A stretch of DNA of 39,727 bases from Gammaproteobacteria bacterium (GCA_015231435.1 JADGBN010000014.1:1-39727), one strand, 5' to 3'. Numbered from the stretch's first letter, positions 27,528 to 38,362 are shown. A program made the numbers and translations. Notes: generated by a model from the sequence alone, not told the origin.

Positions 27528-30500
27528 TGACCATAGAACCGACTATGCGGCGTTGGCTACAACCCATGATCGTCACCTTGCTTGTCACGCTGTGGGCGGC
27601 TAGCGCGGCAGCGCAAAGTATTGATTCGCCTATCGCGTTGAGCGCTGAAGAGATGGCATTTTCTCCCTATTTGCAGTGGGGCGTGCCGACCCTTCTCGGG
27701 ATTATTCTGTTTGGTCTCTATCTACTTCGTGGCAACCGCCGTATGCGTGCAATGGTCGCGGCGATGCGTGCGGCGGAGGCGCGGGTGCAGACTGAATCTG
27801 CCCGCCGCCAGCGCGATTTTGAGCTAAAGGCTTGGGCTGCGGCGCTGGCACGCGAGCTTCAGGAGAGTGATGCGAATGTCGCACTATTTGGTAACACCCT
27901 GCTTGCATCGTTGGTACGCCAACTCGGGGGCACCGTGGGAGCGCTATTTCTGCGCGATGCTGCAGCGCTGTTTTCCCCGGTTGCAGGCTACAACATCGGC
28001 GTTGCGGCGTGCCGGGCATTTGTCGCCGGCGAAGGCCTTGGTGGTGCTGCAGTTGAGGCTGGGCAGATGATCACCTGCCGCGATCTGCCGCAGGGCTATC
28101 TCGGCATCGAGAGCGCCACAGTGACGCTAGAGCCGCGCGAGATCATCATCATTCCCCTGCTGGTCGATGGCGTGGTCGAAGCAGTTATCGAGGTGGGCTA
28201 TCTTGAGCCATCCCCCTTGCAGGATGATCTGCTGGCCGAAGCGCTGCCGGTGATCACCTTCAGTCTTGAACTGATGTTGCGCAAACAGGCGATGGTCGCC
28301 GAATATCAGCAGCGCGCAGCGATTGAAGAGCGCCAGCGCCTGATCTTCGCGAGTATGACCGATGGCATTTTTGGCCTCGATATGGATGGTCGGGTGACCT
28401 TCATCAATCCGGCGGCGGAGCGTATGCTCGGCTATGAACCCGGCGAGTTAATGGGGCAACTTATGCATGCCCAGACCCATCACCACTATTCGGATGGCAG
28501 CGATTTCCCGCGTCAAGCGTGTGCCATGTATCTGACCACCCGCGATGGCCAGCCGCGCACCGTGGTGGATGAGGTGTTCTGGCGTAAGGATGGCACTTCG
28601 TTTCCCATCGAATACACCACGACACCGCTCCTGCGCGACACCTTGATCACCGGGGCAGTGATCAGCTTCCGCGATGTGACGGTACAGAGAGAACTCGAAA
28701 AGCATATTAAGGTCCGTGAATACAAAATACGACAGATCGTCGAAACAGCCAGCCAAGGCATCGCGGTCACCGATCTTGAGAGCCGCATCATCGAAGTGAA
28801 TAAATCCTTGTGCGAGATTGTGGGGAGAACAGCCGAAGAGATTGTCGGACACACCATCTTCGAGTTCGCTAATGCAGAAAATCAGGCAATATTTAAGGAG
28901 CAGGTTCGCTTGCGTAAGGAGGGTAAGACGGGAGCCTATGACGTCGCCCTTTCGCGGCCGGATGGCAGCCAGATCCCTTGTCTGATCAACCCACAACCCT
29001 TGATCGATGCCGATGGCAACCGCATTGGGACGTTTGCGATGGTGACAGATATCAGTGAACGGAAAAAAGCTGAGGCCATTCTCCTGGCGCGAGAAAAGCA
29101 ACTGGCCATGCTGATGGATTCGACCCCGGACGCCCTGATTGTTGCCGCTGCGCAAGGCAATATCGTCATGGCCAACAAGCAGGTTGAACGCATCCTTGGC
29201 TACCGCAAGGACGAATTACTAAACCAGCAAATAGAGATGCTGATTCCGCAGCGTTACCGTGCTCAGCATCCCGACCAGCGTAGTGGCTTCATTCATTCGG
29301 GCCAGTTGTCGCGCGCCATGGGGGCGGGCAACGAACTGGTGGCACTTACCAAGAGTGGCCGAGAGATCCCCATTGAGGTTGGCCTTTCGGCGGTGGATAT
29401 GGACAATGGCAAGATGGTTGTCGCCTCAATCCGCGACATTACCGAGCGCAAGCAGGCCGAGGAGAAGCTGCGTTTGGCTAATTTCCTGAATGATCAGGCA
29501 CTCGATCTGGCCAAAGCAGGGCACTGGCATATTCCGCTCAATACCGGTGATGAGTACTACAACTCCTCTGAACGTGCCGCCACTATTTTTGGCGATCCGC
29601 CGCGTCCCGCTTGGCGTTATCACCTTATTAACGAGTGGTTTGCCAATGTCGAGGCTGGCGACAAGGCGGCGGCGGCCCGCACCTTCGAGAACTACGGTGC
29701 CGCACTGGCGGGCAGCGTGCCGCGCTACGACGCCATCTATGCCTATAAGCGACCAATCGACGGTTGTATCGTCTGGATTCATGCCATGGGCCATGTGGTG
29801 CGTGATGCCGACGGTACGCCGACCGATATGTATGGCATTACGATGGACGTAACCGAAGCGATGATGGCCGAGCAACAGGTTGTCGAAGCGAGGGAGCGAC
29901 TTGAAATTGCACTTGAGTCAGCAAAGATGGGAACGTGGAAATATTTTCCGCTGGAAAACCGTCTGGATGCCGATCACGCTACGATTCATCTCTATGGACT
30001 GGATGATGTCGAACTGGATGGCTCCATGGCGCAATGGTTTACCTATGTTCATCCTGACGATGCCCGTGAGGTCGGCACAGTGATAGGGGAGACCATGACT
30101 AATCAGATCAGCGATTACCGCGTCAGTTTTCGTGTCAATAAGCCAGGTCAGGGGACGATGTATGTGATGTCCGTTGGCAAATTCAGTTATGACGCGGCGG
30201 GGCAGGCGACGCTGGCGACAGGAATTGTCTGGGATATTACCGATCTTAAACAGATTGAACGCGAATTGGCTGAGGCGAAGGAGGTTGCAGACGAGGCAAG
30301 CAAGGCCAAGAGTGACTTCCTTGCCAATATGTCGCATGAGATCCGCACCCCGATGAATGCGATTCTCGGCATGACCTATCTGTTGATGCAGAGTGAATTA
30401 ACGCCCAGACAACAGAGTTTTCTTGAAAAGGTCAACAGCTCTGCAGAAGGATTGTTGGGTATTATTAACGATATTCTTGATTTTAGTAAAATAGAGGCCG

Positions 30501-32083
30501 GCAAACTTGAGGTTGAATCAGTCGAGTTTGAATTTGCTGATGTTGTCCATAATCTTATCAATCTCTTCAGTCAGAGGATGAGTGACAAGCAGCTTGGTTT
30601 TTACTGGCAAATTGATCCCGTCACGCCGGCTCTGATAAGTGGCGACTCGTTACGACTGTCGCAGGTGCTGATTAACCTAATCAATAATGCCTATAAATTT
30701 ACCGACAGGGGAGCAGTCACCGTGGCGGTTCAAGTGGCCGAGCGTACCCACTCCCATGTCACACTCGCTTTTTCAATTCGCGATAGCGGTATCGGCATCT
30801 CCGCTGAGCAACAGAAACAGCTGTTTCAATCCTTCTCCCAGGCAGATACTTCAACTACCCGAAAATATGGGGGCACCGGTCTTGGACTTGCCATTAGCCG
30901 CCAACTGGTCAACTTGATGGGCGGTGAGATCTGGTTGGAGAGTGAGCAGGGTAATGGCAGCACCTTTCACTTTACTGTTCGCTGCGGCGTCGGTGAAGAG
31001 TGTAAAAGCTGGTATGAGACGTTGCCGTTATCAGCGCCCCTGTCGCTGTGGGTTCTCTCCCCGAATCCGCTGCTTGCCGAGTCACTCCGGCAGATAGCAG
31101 TGGCCTCTGGCTACCAGTGTCAAACAATAAGTGAAGTGGCGGATATTGCCGACCTGCCGGGTGCTGATCTTCTTCTTATTGATGCTGAGTGGGCAAGCAA
31201 GATTGCCGCTAATCTGCAGCAACCGCAAATCTGGCTGCTGCCGGGTCATGCCGAACCCGATCATCCGCTTCTTAAGCGTGGTCAAATTCTTGAAATTCCT
31301 GCTACTCCGACAACGTTCTATCAGGCGATTACCCTCGCACGCGGCGCCACCCCTCTTGCCGCAAAATCCACGGACAGATCGCAAAATGATAGGGCGTTTT
31401 TACAGGCAGGGGCCAAGCTCTCTGGCGCGCATCTGCTGGTCGTTGAGGATAATAAAACCAATCAAATGCTTGTCAAGGCGCTGCTGGAAAAACAGGGGAT
31501 AATCGTTACGCTTGCGGATAATGGGGCGGAGGCGTTACAAATATTAGAAAGCCAGCACTTTGATGGCATTCTGATGGATTGTCAAATGCCGGTGATGGAT
31601 GGCTATGAAACCACCCGCCGTCTCCGCCAGACCACTGAATTTGCCAGCTTGCCTATTATTGCGGTAACCGCTAACGCCATGGCGACCGATCGTCAACAAG
31701 CACTGGATGCCGGTATGAATGCACACATCACCAAACCGATTAATTATCGGCAACTGATTATTACCCTAGCCGACTGGGTAACGCCCAGCACGCTGATTGC
31801 CGGTGACGATGAAGTCAATCATCACCAGCCCAGTGGCGATGAGGCGCCTCTGTCACTGGAGCGCGCAGAGCAGATCCGTCAGCTCTATCTTAAGTTGCGA
31901 CAACTGTTGCATGAGGATGATACCCGAGCTAACGAAATAGTGAACAGAATCAGTCAACAGTTACCCCGTCACCAGCAAGCAGCGTTGCGCCCGCTGTTAG
32001 CTGCTGTGGAAAACTATGACTTTGGGTTGGCGTTACAACGGCTTGATGCCATCGAACACCACGATGCAGCAGGGAAAACGTAA
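27524..32083 (+). CDS. giant multi-PAS hybrid histidine kinase (GAF, five PAS, HisKA, HATPase, two REC)
   Basis: The protein has 1519 residues. A hydrophobic leader (about 14-30) and membrane segment (about 48-68) precede a GAF-like domain (100-250). Five PAS-type modules follow (about 270-385, 400-510, 522-645, 655-780, 790-905), several ending in the PAC motif DISERK or DITERK. HisKA carries His938 ([10 protein letters not shown]); the ATPase has [12 protein letters not shown] and [10 protein letters not shown]. The first receiver-like segment (about 1170-1285) lacks the paired N-terminal acidic residues (WVLSPN) and looks degenerate. The second is intact, with Asp1352 ([11 protein letters not shown]). 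The C-terminus has a helical tail with ENYDFGLAL but no HPt histidine motif, so phosphotransfer may use the HPt of the upstream kinase. Confidence 0.92.
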   Translation: MMTIEPTMRRWLQPMIVTLLVTLWAASAAAQSIDSPIALSAEEMAFSPYLQWGVPTLLGIILFGLYLLRGNRRMRAMVAAMRAAEARVQTESARRQRDFELKAWAAALARELQESDANVALFGNTLLASLVRQLGGTVGALFLRDAAALFSPVAGYNIGVAACRAFVAGEGLGGAAVEAGQMITCRDLPQGYLGIESATVTLEPREIIIIPLLVDGVVEAVIEVGYLEPSPLQDDLLAEALPVITFSLELMLRKQAMVAEYQQRAAIEERQRLIFASMTDGIFGLDMDGRVTFINPAAERMLGYEPGELMGQLMHAQTHHHYSDGSDFPRQACAMYLTTRDGQPRTVVDEVFWRKDGTSFPIEYTTTPLLRDTLITGAVISFRDVTVQRELEKHIKVREYKIRQIVETASQGIAVTDLESRIIEVNKSLCEIVGRTAEEIVGHTIFEFANAENQAIFKEQVRLRKEGKTGAYDVALSRPDGSQIPCLINPQPLIDADGNRIGTFAMVTDISERKKAEAILLAREKQLAMLMDSTPDALIVAAAQGNIVMANKQVERILGYRKDELLNQQIEMLIPQRYRAQHPDQRSGFIHSGQLSRAMGAGNELVALTKSGREIPIEVGLSAVDMDNGKMVVASIRDITERKQAEEKLRLANFLNDQALDLAKAGHWHIPLNTGDEYYNSSERAATIFGDPPRPAWRYHLINEWFANVEAGDKAAAARTFENYGAALAGSVPRYDAIYAYKRPIDGCIVWIHAMGHVVRDADGTPTDMYGITMDVTEAMMAEQQVVEARERLEIALESAKMGTWKYFPLENRLDADHATIHLYGLDDVELDGSMAQWFTYVHPDDAREVGTVIGETMTNQISDYRVSFRVNKPGQGTMYVMSVGKFSYDAAGQATLATGIVWDITDLKQIERELAEAKEVADEASKAKSDFLANMSHEIRTPMNAILGMTYLLMQSELTPRQQSFLEKVNSSAEGLLGIINDILDFSKIEAGKLEVESVEFEFADVVHNLINLFSQRMSDKQLGFYWQIDPVTPALISGDSLRLSQVLINLINNAYKFTDRGAVTVAVQVAERTHSHVTLAFSIRDSGIGISAEQQKQLFQSFSQADTSTTRKYGGTGLGLAISRQLVNLMGGEIWLESEQGNGSTFHFTVRCGVGEECKSWYETLPLSAPLSLWVLSPNPLLAESLRQIAVASGYQCQTISEVADIADLPGADLLLIDAEWASKIAANLQQPQIWLLPGHAEPDHPLLKRGQILEIPATPTTFYQAITLARGATPLAAKSTDRSQNDRAFLQAGAKLSGAHLLVVEDNKTNQMLVKALLEKQGIIVTLADNGAEALQILESQHFDGILMDCQMPVMDGYETTRRLRQTTEFASLPIIAVTANAMATDRQQALDAGMNAHITKPINYRQLIITLADWVTPSTLIAGDDEVNHHQPSGDEAPLSLERAEQIRQLYLKLRQLLHEDDTRANEIVNRISQQLPRHQQAALRPLLAAVENYDFGLALQRLDAIEHHDAAGKT

Positions 32084-32231
32084 CGCCTCCCAACGACTCG
32101 TAATGCTGTTTTGTCGTACCCGAGATTATCCTGAGCGGGCATGGAGGCCGCAAAGGGGTGCCGGGAAAAATGCAGACCCGTCATCAGAAAAATGAGATTC
32201 AGATCTGATTTATTCCCGCGTCAGGCCTATA

Positions 32232-33914
32232 ATGAATGGCTCGTTACAGATTCTTTTTAACACACTAATGATGCGTCACTTCTCCACAAGAACCCGAATC
32301 TTTCTCGCCCTCAGTCTGCTGCTTGCGGTGAGTGATGCGCTTTTTGTGCTGATTAATTATCGTGCCGAACAGGCCCGTTTTCACACCCATATCGAGCAGC
32401 GCGCCGAGAACCTGCGCAATCTTTTTGCGATGGAGGTGGCTAATACCTCCCTGCGTATGCAGCAAATTGCGACGTTTATCGCTGCAATGCCCGAAGTGCA
32501 GCAGGCCTTTAGCCTCGGTCGTCAGACGGTGGAAGCGGAGGGGGGCGGCCTTGGCGGAGAAAAGTCGCGTCAGGCGAGAGCGCATCTGCTGGCGTTGGTG
32601 AATGATCCCTGGCAGAAGATGCGCCAGCTTTATGATACCCGACAGCTCCATTTTCAGATTGGCGAGCAGGCAACCTCATTTTTACGGGTTCATGCCACGG
32701 AGAAGTTCGGCGATAGTCTGGATGATGTCCGACATACGATTATGGATGCGATTCGCGAACAGAAACATACTGGCGGTTTTGAGTGTGGCCGTATCATCTG
32801 TGGTATTCGTGGGGTGTCACCGGTTAATAATCTTCCCGACACCGCTGCAAACCCCTCCTTTATCGGGGTGCTGGAGGCAGGGACCTCTTTTCACAATACG
32901 CTCGATTTAATCGAGAAGTCGGGGGGGGCCAGCATCGCTGTGCTGTTAGCGAAATCGCACCTTGAGGAGACCTACTTTCCCGACCGTTTGGCGATGATCC
33001 CGCCCGATGATTTTCTGTCCGATGGTCATTTTATCGAGGCGACCCTGCATCCTGAGATAAGAAGCTATCTAGCAGATGAGCGTATCGCACAACTGGTGCG
33101 GGATAAAAAAAGTGACTGGTTTCAAATGAATGGCAAGGCGTTGGCCTTTACCGCGTTTGAGTTGCGTGACTATCTCGGTTTAATACAGGCGGAGCGACCA
33201 GCGGTCGGAACCGTGGTCGCTTGGCTACCGGTGGATGCGGAGGTCAGTGATCTCTATCATGATCTTAAAGTGAATATCGGTTATGCGATTATCGCCTATC
33301 TGCTTATCGAAGGGCTGCTGTTTCTCGCGCTGCAAAAGGCGGTAGAGGGTCTTGAGGGGGTGATTGCTCGCCAGACACGATCACTAAAGGATTTGGCGGC
33401 ACATGATGCGTTGACCGGACTCTATAATCGTCACTATCTTGATGAGTTCGTGGCAAGGGTTTACGCTTCCTCTGATCGTCAACGCGCCCCCTGCAGTTTG
33501 GCGATTATGGATATTGACTACTTTAAACAGGTGAATGATACCTATGGCCATTTGCGGGGAGATCAGGTGTTACAGGCGTGCGCTGCTCTGGTAAAAGCAC
33601 GGCTACGCGCCTCTGACATCGCTTTTCGTTATGGTGGGGAGGAGTTTCTGTTGGTCTTTCCTGCAACGGAGATCGATAAGGCACAACAGATTTGTGAAAC
33701 GTTACGCACCCAGTTAATCGGGAAATCGCTTGGCGGACTTGTCATCGGTAAGCTCACCGCAAGTTTTGGCGTCGCCTGTCGATCTGCCACTAACGAAACG
33801 TTGGAACGGACTCTCGCCAGAGCCGACCGAGCGCTCTATGAGGCGAAACGGTTAGGTCGCAATCGTGTTGAAATAACCATGGATAATTGCGCTGAAGCGG
33901 CGAGTGATACTTAA
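32232..33914 (+). CDS. membrane diguanylate cyclase with dCache sensor (GGDEF)
   Basis: The protein has 560 residues. Membrane segments at about 19-42 and 355-375 flank a large periplasmic double-Cache sensor (FLRVHATEKFGD and a Cys-rich stretch GGFECGRIICGIRGVS are visible). A GGDEF domain follows (about 395-550), with GGEEF at 468-472, so it should be active. The product-inhibition I-site RASD (459-462) lies five residues before GGEEF. It would make c-di-GMP in response to a periplasmic ligand. The ATG at 32232 overlaps a perfect TATAAT (32228-32233). If that is the promoter -10, translation would begin at the ATG at 32268, giving 548 residues. It lies 148 bases after the kinase operon. Confidence 0.92.
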   Translation: MNGSLQILFNTLMMRHFSTRTRIFLALSLLLAVSDALFVLINYRAEQARFHTHIEQRAENLRNLFAMEVANTSLRMQQIATFIAAMPEVQQAFSLGRQTVEAEGGGLGGEKSRQARAHLLALVNDPWQKMRQLYDTRQLHFQIGEQATSFLRVHATEKFGDSLDDVRHTIMDAIREQKHTGGFECGRIICGIRGVSPVNNLPDTAANPSFIGVLEAGTSFHNTLDLIEKSGGASIAVLLAKSHLEETYFPDRLAMIPPDDFLSDGHFIEATLHPEIRSYLADERIAQLVRDKKSDWFQMNGKALAFTAFELRDYLGLIQAERPAVGTVVAWLPVDAEVSDLYHDLKVNIGYAIIAYLLIEGLLFLALQKAVEGLEGVIARQTRSLKDLAAHDALTGLYNRHYLDEFVARVYASSDRQRAPCSLAIMDIDYFKQVNDTYGHLRGDQVLQACAALVKARLRASDIAFRYGGEEFLLVFPATEIDKAQQICETLRTQLIGKSLGGLVIGKLTASFGVACRSATNETLERTLARADRALYEAKRLGRNRVEITMDNCAEAASDT

Positions 33915-34223
33915 TCCCCGCTGCCACCACACCCTTAAAGGTTCTTAAATGGGGTCAGACACGATATTAAGCGGGGTCTGGTAATCCTAAGGATAGGAAA
34001 TCCAAACGCCTACGCTGAATTATCTACCCGTCCAGTAAGAAATAGCTTGCCACAATTGTAGTTGAACAGTGATTGGGTCTCTTTTTTCATTGAGACAGTG
34101 CTACTATTGTCCTGCCTTTAACTAAAAGGCAGGAGCATAAAAAAATAGATATCGCCGCCAAAATGACTGCCTTGGTTAAAAATGGTAGGGTTAATTGTGG
34201 ATAACCATTGGGAGTTTTAGGCG
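33915..34223. other. 309-base gene-free gap with probable mobile-element remnants
   Basis: No convincing gene is present. AAATGGGGTCAGACACGATA (33948-33967) resembles the GGGGTCAGAC-type ends often seen next to REP-associated or IS-type transposases, and CAGAC/GTCTG makes a dyad there. A perfect 9-bp hairpin is at 34111-34133. An open frame of 36 codons without a good start (34094-34204) ends before the NERD-helicase start. The ribosome binding site GGGAG for that gene is at 34210-34214. Confidence 0.5.
34111..34133. repeat. perfect 9-bp hairpin
   Basis: CCTGCCTTT, a five-base loop AACTA, and AAAGGCAGG form a perfect inverted repeat. Neither strand has a following T-run, so it is not a classical terminator. 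It could be an operator, an RNA hairpin, or the foot of a small mobile element. Confidence 0.55.
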
Positions 34224-35909
34224 TTGCCAGATTATTCAAATATTACATCACCAGCGCTATTCGCAGGTGAACGTGCCGAAAGCTGTGTCTTGACGGCATT
34301 GGCGCAACTGCCATTGCCGTGGCAGATCTACCCCACTATTGAGTGGCGGCTGTTAACCCAGCGGGGTGAATCGATAGGTGAGGCCGATATGGTTGTCTTT
34401 CATCCGCACCTCGGTATCGTTGTGCTGGAGATTAAAGCTGGCAGCGTGACTATTCGCGATGGTCAGTGGTATTACGCTTCTGGTCAGATCATGAAGCAAT
34501 CTCCCTTCTCGCAAGCGCGACGCAACCGTTATGCCCTGAGTGAAAAATTAGCACAGCGTTTAGGGGCAAACGCTATGGCATCGTTAACCATCACTCACGG
34601 AGTCTGGTTTCCTGAAGTGAGCTGGCACGCCCCACTGCCTGGTGCTGAGGCTCCCTCGCGTGCTTTTTTGCTCGACCGACAGGCACTTGCCCAACCTGAA
34701 GTGGCACTTAAACGCCTGTTTCGGGAGGCAGTCGCCGAGCCGGTCGCCTGGAGCCGTCGTCAACAGCAGCAGCTGAAGGATCTTCTCGCTCCCGATTGTC
34801 AACAGTTGGTGCCGTTAGCCCATACCGTTGAGTGCAGCAGTGCCGCACTCTATCAAGCTACAAAAGCGCAGCTTGCGGTATTAAGAGTGTTACGTAGGCA
34901 ATCCCGACTACTCATCGAAGGGGGGGCTGGAACGGGTAAGACTCTGTTAGCGGTGACGCTGGCCAAAGAGCATGCGGCACAAGGTAAAACGGTACTGCTC
35001 ACCTGCTATAACCGTCATTTAGCACTCTATTTGCAGCAGTTGTTAGTTGATATTCCCGCTATTCAGGTGAATCACTTCCATGAATTGGTGCGCCTTGTTG
35101 TCGAACAGGCTGGATTCATTTATCAGGTGCCGGAAGGGGAGGCAGCGAAGAGCCACTTTTTTCGTGAAGAGGCGGCGGAGCTGCTCCTGACTGCTGCCGA
35201 GTCGTTGCCGCCGATGTACGACACGCTTATTATCGATGAAGCCGCCGATTTTGATATCGCCTGGTGGATAGCCCTGGAGGCGCTTGGTCGTCCTGGTTAC
35301 GCTTGGTACTGCTTCTACGATCGGCAGCAGGGGATCTATCAAGATGGCCACCCTTGGGAACCGCCCTTTAACGCCGAACCCTATAGGCTCGATACCAATT
35401 TGCGTAACACCCGAGCCATTGGCGAACTGGCGGCGCAACTGGGTCAGGTTCGGTCTAGCGATTATCGGGTGGATGAGGGAGTTGCGCCAATCATCGACTA
35501 CTATGCCGATTTTGCTGCGATGGCCGTTGGACTGCGTCAACGTCTGCAACAGCTGCTGCATAAAGAGCAACTCAATCTGGGGCAAATCGTCATCCTCTCC
35601 CCCTATCGCCATACCAATCCGCAATCGACCTGGGTGGAGGGGTTGCGCGATTATCCACTGACTACTGAGATGGTTACTAGCACAGAGCAGCTTAGGGTCG
35701 GCACCATTCACGGCTTCAAGGGGTTAGAGGCTGATGTGGTGATCTTGGTTGGTATTACCAAACAGGCGGCACAACACCCCGACTGGCTCTATGTCGGTGC
35801 CAGTCGGGCGCGTAGTCTGCTCTGCTTGCTGGCATTAGCAGAGGTGACGCTGCCCATTGCAAAAGAAAATCTACCGCACGACACCACCTGTCGCAGTAGG
35901 CGTGGATAA
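34224..35909 (+). CDS. NERD-domain nuclease fused to SF1-type helicase ATPase
   Basis: A TTG start after GGGAG (34210-34214) gives 561 residues. The N-terminal NERD domain has the nuclease-like residues Asp55 (GEADMVVF) and Glu69-x-Lys71 (VVLEIKAG). A superfamily-1 helicase-like ATPase follows: Walker A GGAGTGKT (Lys239), Walker B LIIDEAAD (Asp338-Glu339), an arginine-containing motif (LRNTRAIGEL), TIHGFKGLEADVVIL and YVGASRARSLLCLL. NERD-helicase proteins are widespread and often plasmid- or defence-associated, but most are uncharacterised. Expected activity is ATP-driven DNA translocation coupled to DNA cleavage. The next gene begins 38 bases later on the same strand. Confidence 0.9.
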   Translation: MPDYSNITSPALFAGERAESCVLTALAQLPLPWQIYPTIEWRLLTQRGESIGEADMVVFHPHLGIVVLEIKAGSVTIRDGQWYYASGQIMKQSPFSQARRNRYALSEKLAQRLGANAMASLTITHGVWFPEVSWHAPLPGAEAPSRAFLLDRQALAQPEVALKRLFREAVAEPVAWSRRQQQQLKDLLAPDCQQLVPLAHTVECSSAALYQATKAQLAVLRVLRRQSRLLIEGGAGTGKTLLAVTLAKEHAAQGKTVLLTCYNRHLALYLQQLLVDIPAIQVNHFHELVRLVVEQAGFIYQVPEGEAAKSHFFREEAAELLLTAAESLPPMYDTLIIDEAADFDIAWWIALEALGRPGYAWYCFYDRQQGIYQDGHPWEPPFNAEPYRLDTNLRNTRAIGELAAQLGQVRSSDYRVDEGVAPIIDYYADFAAMAVGLRQRLQQLLHKEQLNLGQIVILSPYRHTNPQSTWVEGLRDYPLTTEMVTSTEQLRVGTIHGFKGLEADVVILVGITKQAAQHPDWLYVGASRARSLLCLLALAEVTLPIAKENLPHDTTCRSRRG

Positions 35910-35947
35910 TGCACGCTACTACCGTATAACATCATGGAGTCACATCG

Positions 35948-38362
35948 ATGCACAAACAGGCTATCCTGCTCTTTTTCGCCCTCAACTACAGCAGTGGTGT
36001 TGTGGTGGCGGCGCAGCCCGAACCCTTTAACGAGGCGGTGGCAACCCTATCCAGATCCAGCGCCGATAGCACCGATCCGGCGACACAAGCCGCCCTGAGC
36101 GAAATCATTGTGATCTCCCGCAAACAGCGCGATCAGTTACAAGATGCTATCAATGCGATCAATATCGACGACTATGAGCGTGAGCTGACCGAAAGTTTTG
36201 ACCGCTATTGGCACTCATCTGAACGCCATGGGGAGTTTGCCGCTTTCCATCAAAAGGTGGCCACCGAGCTCAGTCAGGTGACTATCTCCCAAGACAGCAT
36301 GGATGTGCTCTCCGCCAAAGTAACAGCGGTATGGGATACGCTTAAGGATAGAGTGAAGTGCTGGTTTAAAGATTGCCCACCCGATAATGAGCCGGTGAAT
36401 GCGCAGCTTAACCAGATCATCAGCGAATTTAGTGACAGCGCTTTTCAACGCATTGAGCCGATACAGACGGCGTTTTTAGAGCAGCAGAGTGAGGCGTTTG
36501 CCGACTATGCCAACCAGCAGGGCGAAGCGGCGGTGAACCGTTTGGCGCAAGCGTTGGCCGATCTGACCCACGACTATTTTGAGACGCTCGATGTGGCGAC
36601 GATTCGTACTGTTGCGCTGCAAATTAGCCAGCAGGAGCGGCAGCGGTTGTTGGATGAGTTGATAGCATCCAATCAGAGCGTCGAAATACCCAGTGGCATG
36701 GCAGCAGCCAGTGGTGCGCTGATGCTGCTGATGCGCAAGAGTATTCAGCGGGTGATTATGCGTACCGTGGTGGCGAAAATTCTCGGTAGCGTGCTCTCCA
36801 AAGCGGTGCCGATAGTCGGTTGGGTGCTCATCGCCAAAGATGTCTGGGATGCCTCGCAGGCGAAAGCGGGCATGGAGCTGGAGTTACGAGAGGTCTTTAT
36901 TGCCGAGTATCAAAACGGGGTTAATAGCGACCTTCTCTATCAGCAGAGTATTCAGGGCGAAGAGGGCAGCGGCAAAAGCGTCCTGCTAACACAACTGCGC
37001 AACGAAATGGAAACGGTGCGTTCAAAGACCCTGGCCGAGATCGAAAATCTCCTGAAAATTCCAGAGATGATATACGCCAATCCGGCGATGGGCGACTATG
37101 TGAACCAGCGCGCTAATCAGGGCGATTCGTTAACCCAAATTGGCGAGGATGTCGTCAAAATGGCCGAGCAGTTCGGAGTGGGGGCGATTCGTTATCTCTC
37201 GCCCGAACAGATGCTACAGATGCGCAATGAGTTACCGCTAACGGCACCGACTAAATTATTGGGGAAGATAGCTGAGCGCCATAAAAAGGAGACATGGCCG
37301 CGTTATCAACAGTGGGGAGTGTTGATGGTGGAGGCCTCCGCTGAGATGGGGATTGAACCCACTGCGTTGATAATCGAGAGCAATCAGCCGTTGCAGACGA
37401 TTGTTACCCTCTTTCGCCAATATCGGTTATCAGAGAGTGAACCGGCTGCCAAACAGGGCTTTTGGCTGGCGTGGCAGCAGCAGTTTGATTTAAGTGAGCA
37501 GGCAGGCTGGAATCGTCATCGCTTTGCGCAGTTAAAACGCCATGAGGCGGTGATATTACAGCTCAAAGCGCTGGGCGTGGCTCAAGTGCAACTGCTCAAC
37601 CTGCTCGATAACGCAAATTTGCTGCCGCAACTGGCAGTGCTGCAAGCACACTCCCCCAATTTAGTAGTCGGCATCGTGCAGCGATGGAGCATGACTGAGT
37701 TGGTTAACGCTATGGATTCACCACTGTTGGCGCAGTTAACCACCATCGCTCAGCGTGAACCGGCATTGGCTAGCCAACTTATTGAACAACTCAACTTTGC
37801 CGACCTGCACGGGTTATTTGCCAGCGGTGAGATGACTGAACCGGTATTGAGCTATTACCATGAAGTGATGACCTATGGCAGCGAGCGTGAGCGTGACCAA
37901 TTTGTTCGCACGCTAAAAAATGAGCCGGTATTGGCGACCATCTATCGCGATCACGGCAAAGCGGGGGTTGCCCTCTACCGCCACTACTATCCCAATCTTC
38001 AAGCGGGTGATCATGCCCGGCAACTTGCCTTGGGTGCGTTAGCTTTGGTTAAGGATAGCTACAGCTATGAAGAGTTATATGATGCTGATTTGGTACAGTT
38101 TGCTACCGACTACCCTTGGGTACCCAAGTGGCTGACGCGAACTCTCTACCACTGGTTGCCGCTAGTGATCTCGCTGCTGCTGCTATTTATCCTTGCCGGC
38201 ATTGCACTGCGCATCTTTCGCTGGAGTACCCGCACCAAAGCGTCATTGGCACCCACCGCCGCTCCGATGCCGACCGCTTACCCTGCCACGGCGCTGCAAC
38301 CGGTCGCCTATCAACTGGAATCGACTCCAAAGCTTATCAAAGGGGAGAAGAGCGATGGCTAA
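35948..38362 (+). CDS. large helical exported/membrane-anchored protein of unknown function
   Basis: I do not recognise this 804-residue protein. A hydrophobic leader (about 4-22, ending VVAA) suggests export. Residues 30-250 are highly charged and helical, with one Cys pair (CWFKDC). A hydrophobic region at about 250-300 (SGALMLLMRK; VLSKAVPIVGWVLIAKDVWD) could be a membrane hairpin. A long soluble helical region follows (300-730), in its latter part with repeated leucine-rich helices. A strong membrane segment lies at about 740-763 (WLPLVISLLLLFILAGIALRIF), followed by a basic and then Ala/Pro-rich tail. The start follows GGAG (35936-35939), and the stop overlaps the next start by eight bases. 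Gene order ties it to the NERD-helicase and YbjQ genes; its function is not predictable from sequence. Confidence 0.8.
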   Translation: MHKQAILLFFALNYSSGVVVAAQPEPFNEAVATLSRSSADSTDPATQAALSEIIVISRKQRDQLQDAINAINIDDYERELTESFDRYWHSSERHGEFAAFHQKVATELSQVTISQDSMDVLSAKVTAVWDTLKDRVKCWFKDCPPDNEPVNAQLNQIISEFSDSAFQRIEPIQTAFLEQQSEAFADYANQQGEAAVNRLAQALADLTHDYFETLDVATIRTVALQISQQERQRLLDELIASNQSVEIPSGMAAASGALMLLMRKSIQRVIMRTVVAKILGSVLSKAVPIVGWVLIAKDVWDASQAKAGMELELREVFIAEYQNGVNSDLLYQQSIQGEEGSGKSVLLTQLRNEMETVRSKTLAEIENLLKIPEMIYANPAMGDYVNQRANQGDSLTQIGEDVVKMAEQFGVGAIRYLSPEQMLQMRNELPLTAPTKLLGKIAERHKKETWPRYQQWGVLMVEASAEMGIEPTALIIESNQPLQTIVTLFRQYRLSESEPAAKQGFWLAWQQQFDLSEQAGWNRHRFAQLKRHEAVILQLKALGVAQVQLLNLLDNANLLPQLAVLQAHSPNLVVGIVQRWSMTELVNAMDSPLLAQLTTIAQREPALASQLIEQLNFADLHGLFASGEMTEPVLSYYHEVMTYGSERERDQFVRTLKNEPVLATIYRDHGKAGVALYRHYYPNLQAGDHARQLALGALALVKDSYSYEELYDADLVQFATDYPWVPKWLTRTLYHWLPLVISLLLLFILAGIALRIFRWSTRTKASLAPTAAPMPTAYPATALQPVAYQLESTPKLIKGEKSDG

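Noticed and set aside
34094-34204. Open frame of 36 codons before the NERD-helicase gene
   Set aside because: No ATG before its second half and no ribosome binding site; it covers the 34111 hairpin, so coding is unlikely.
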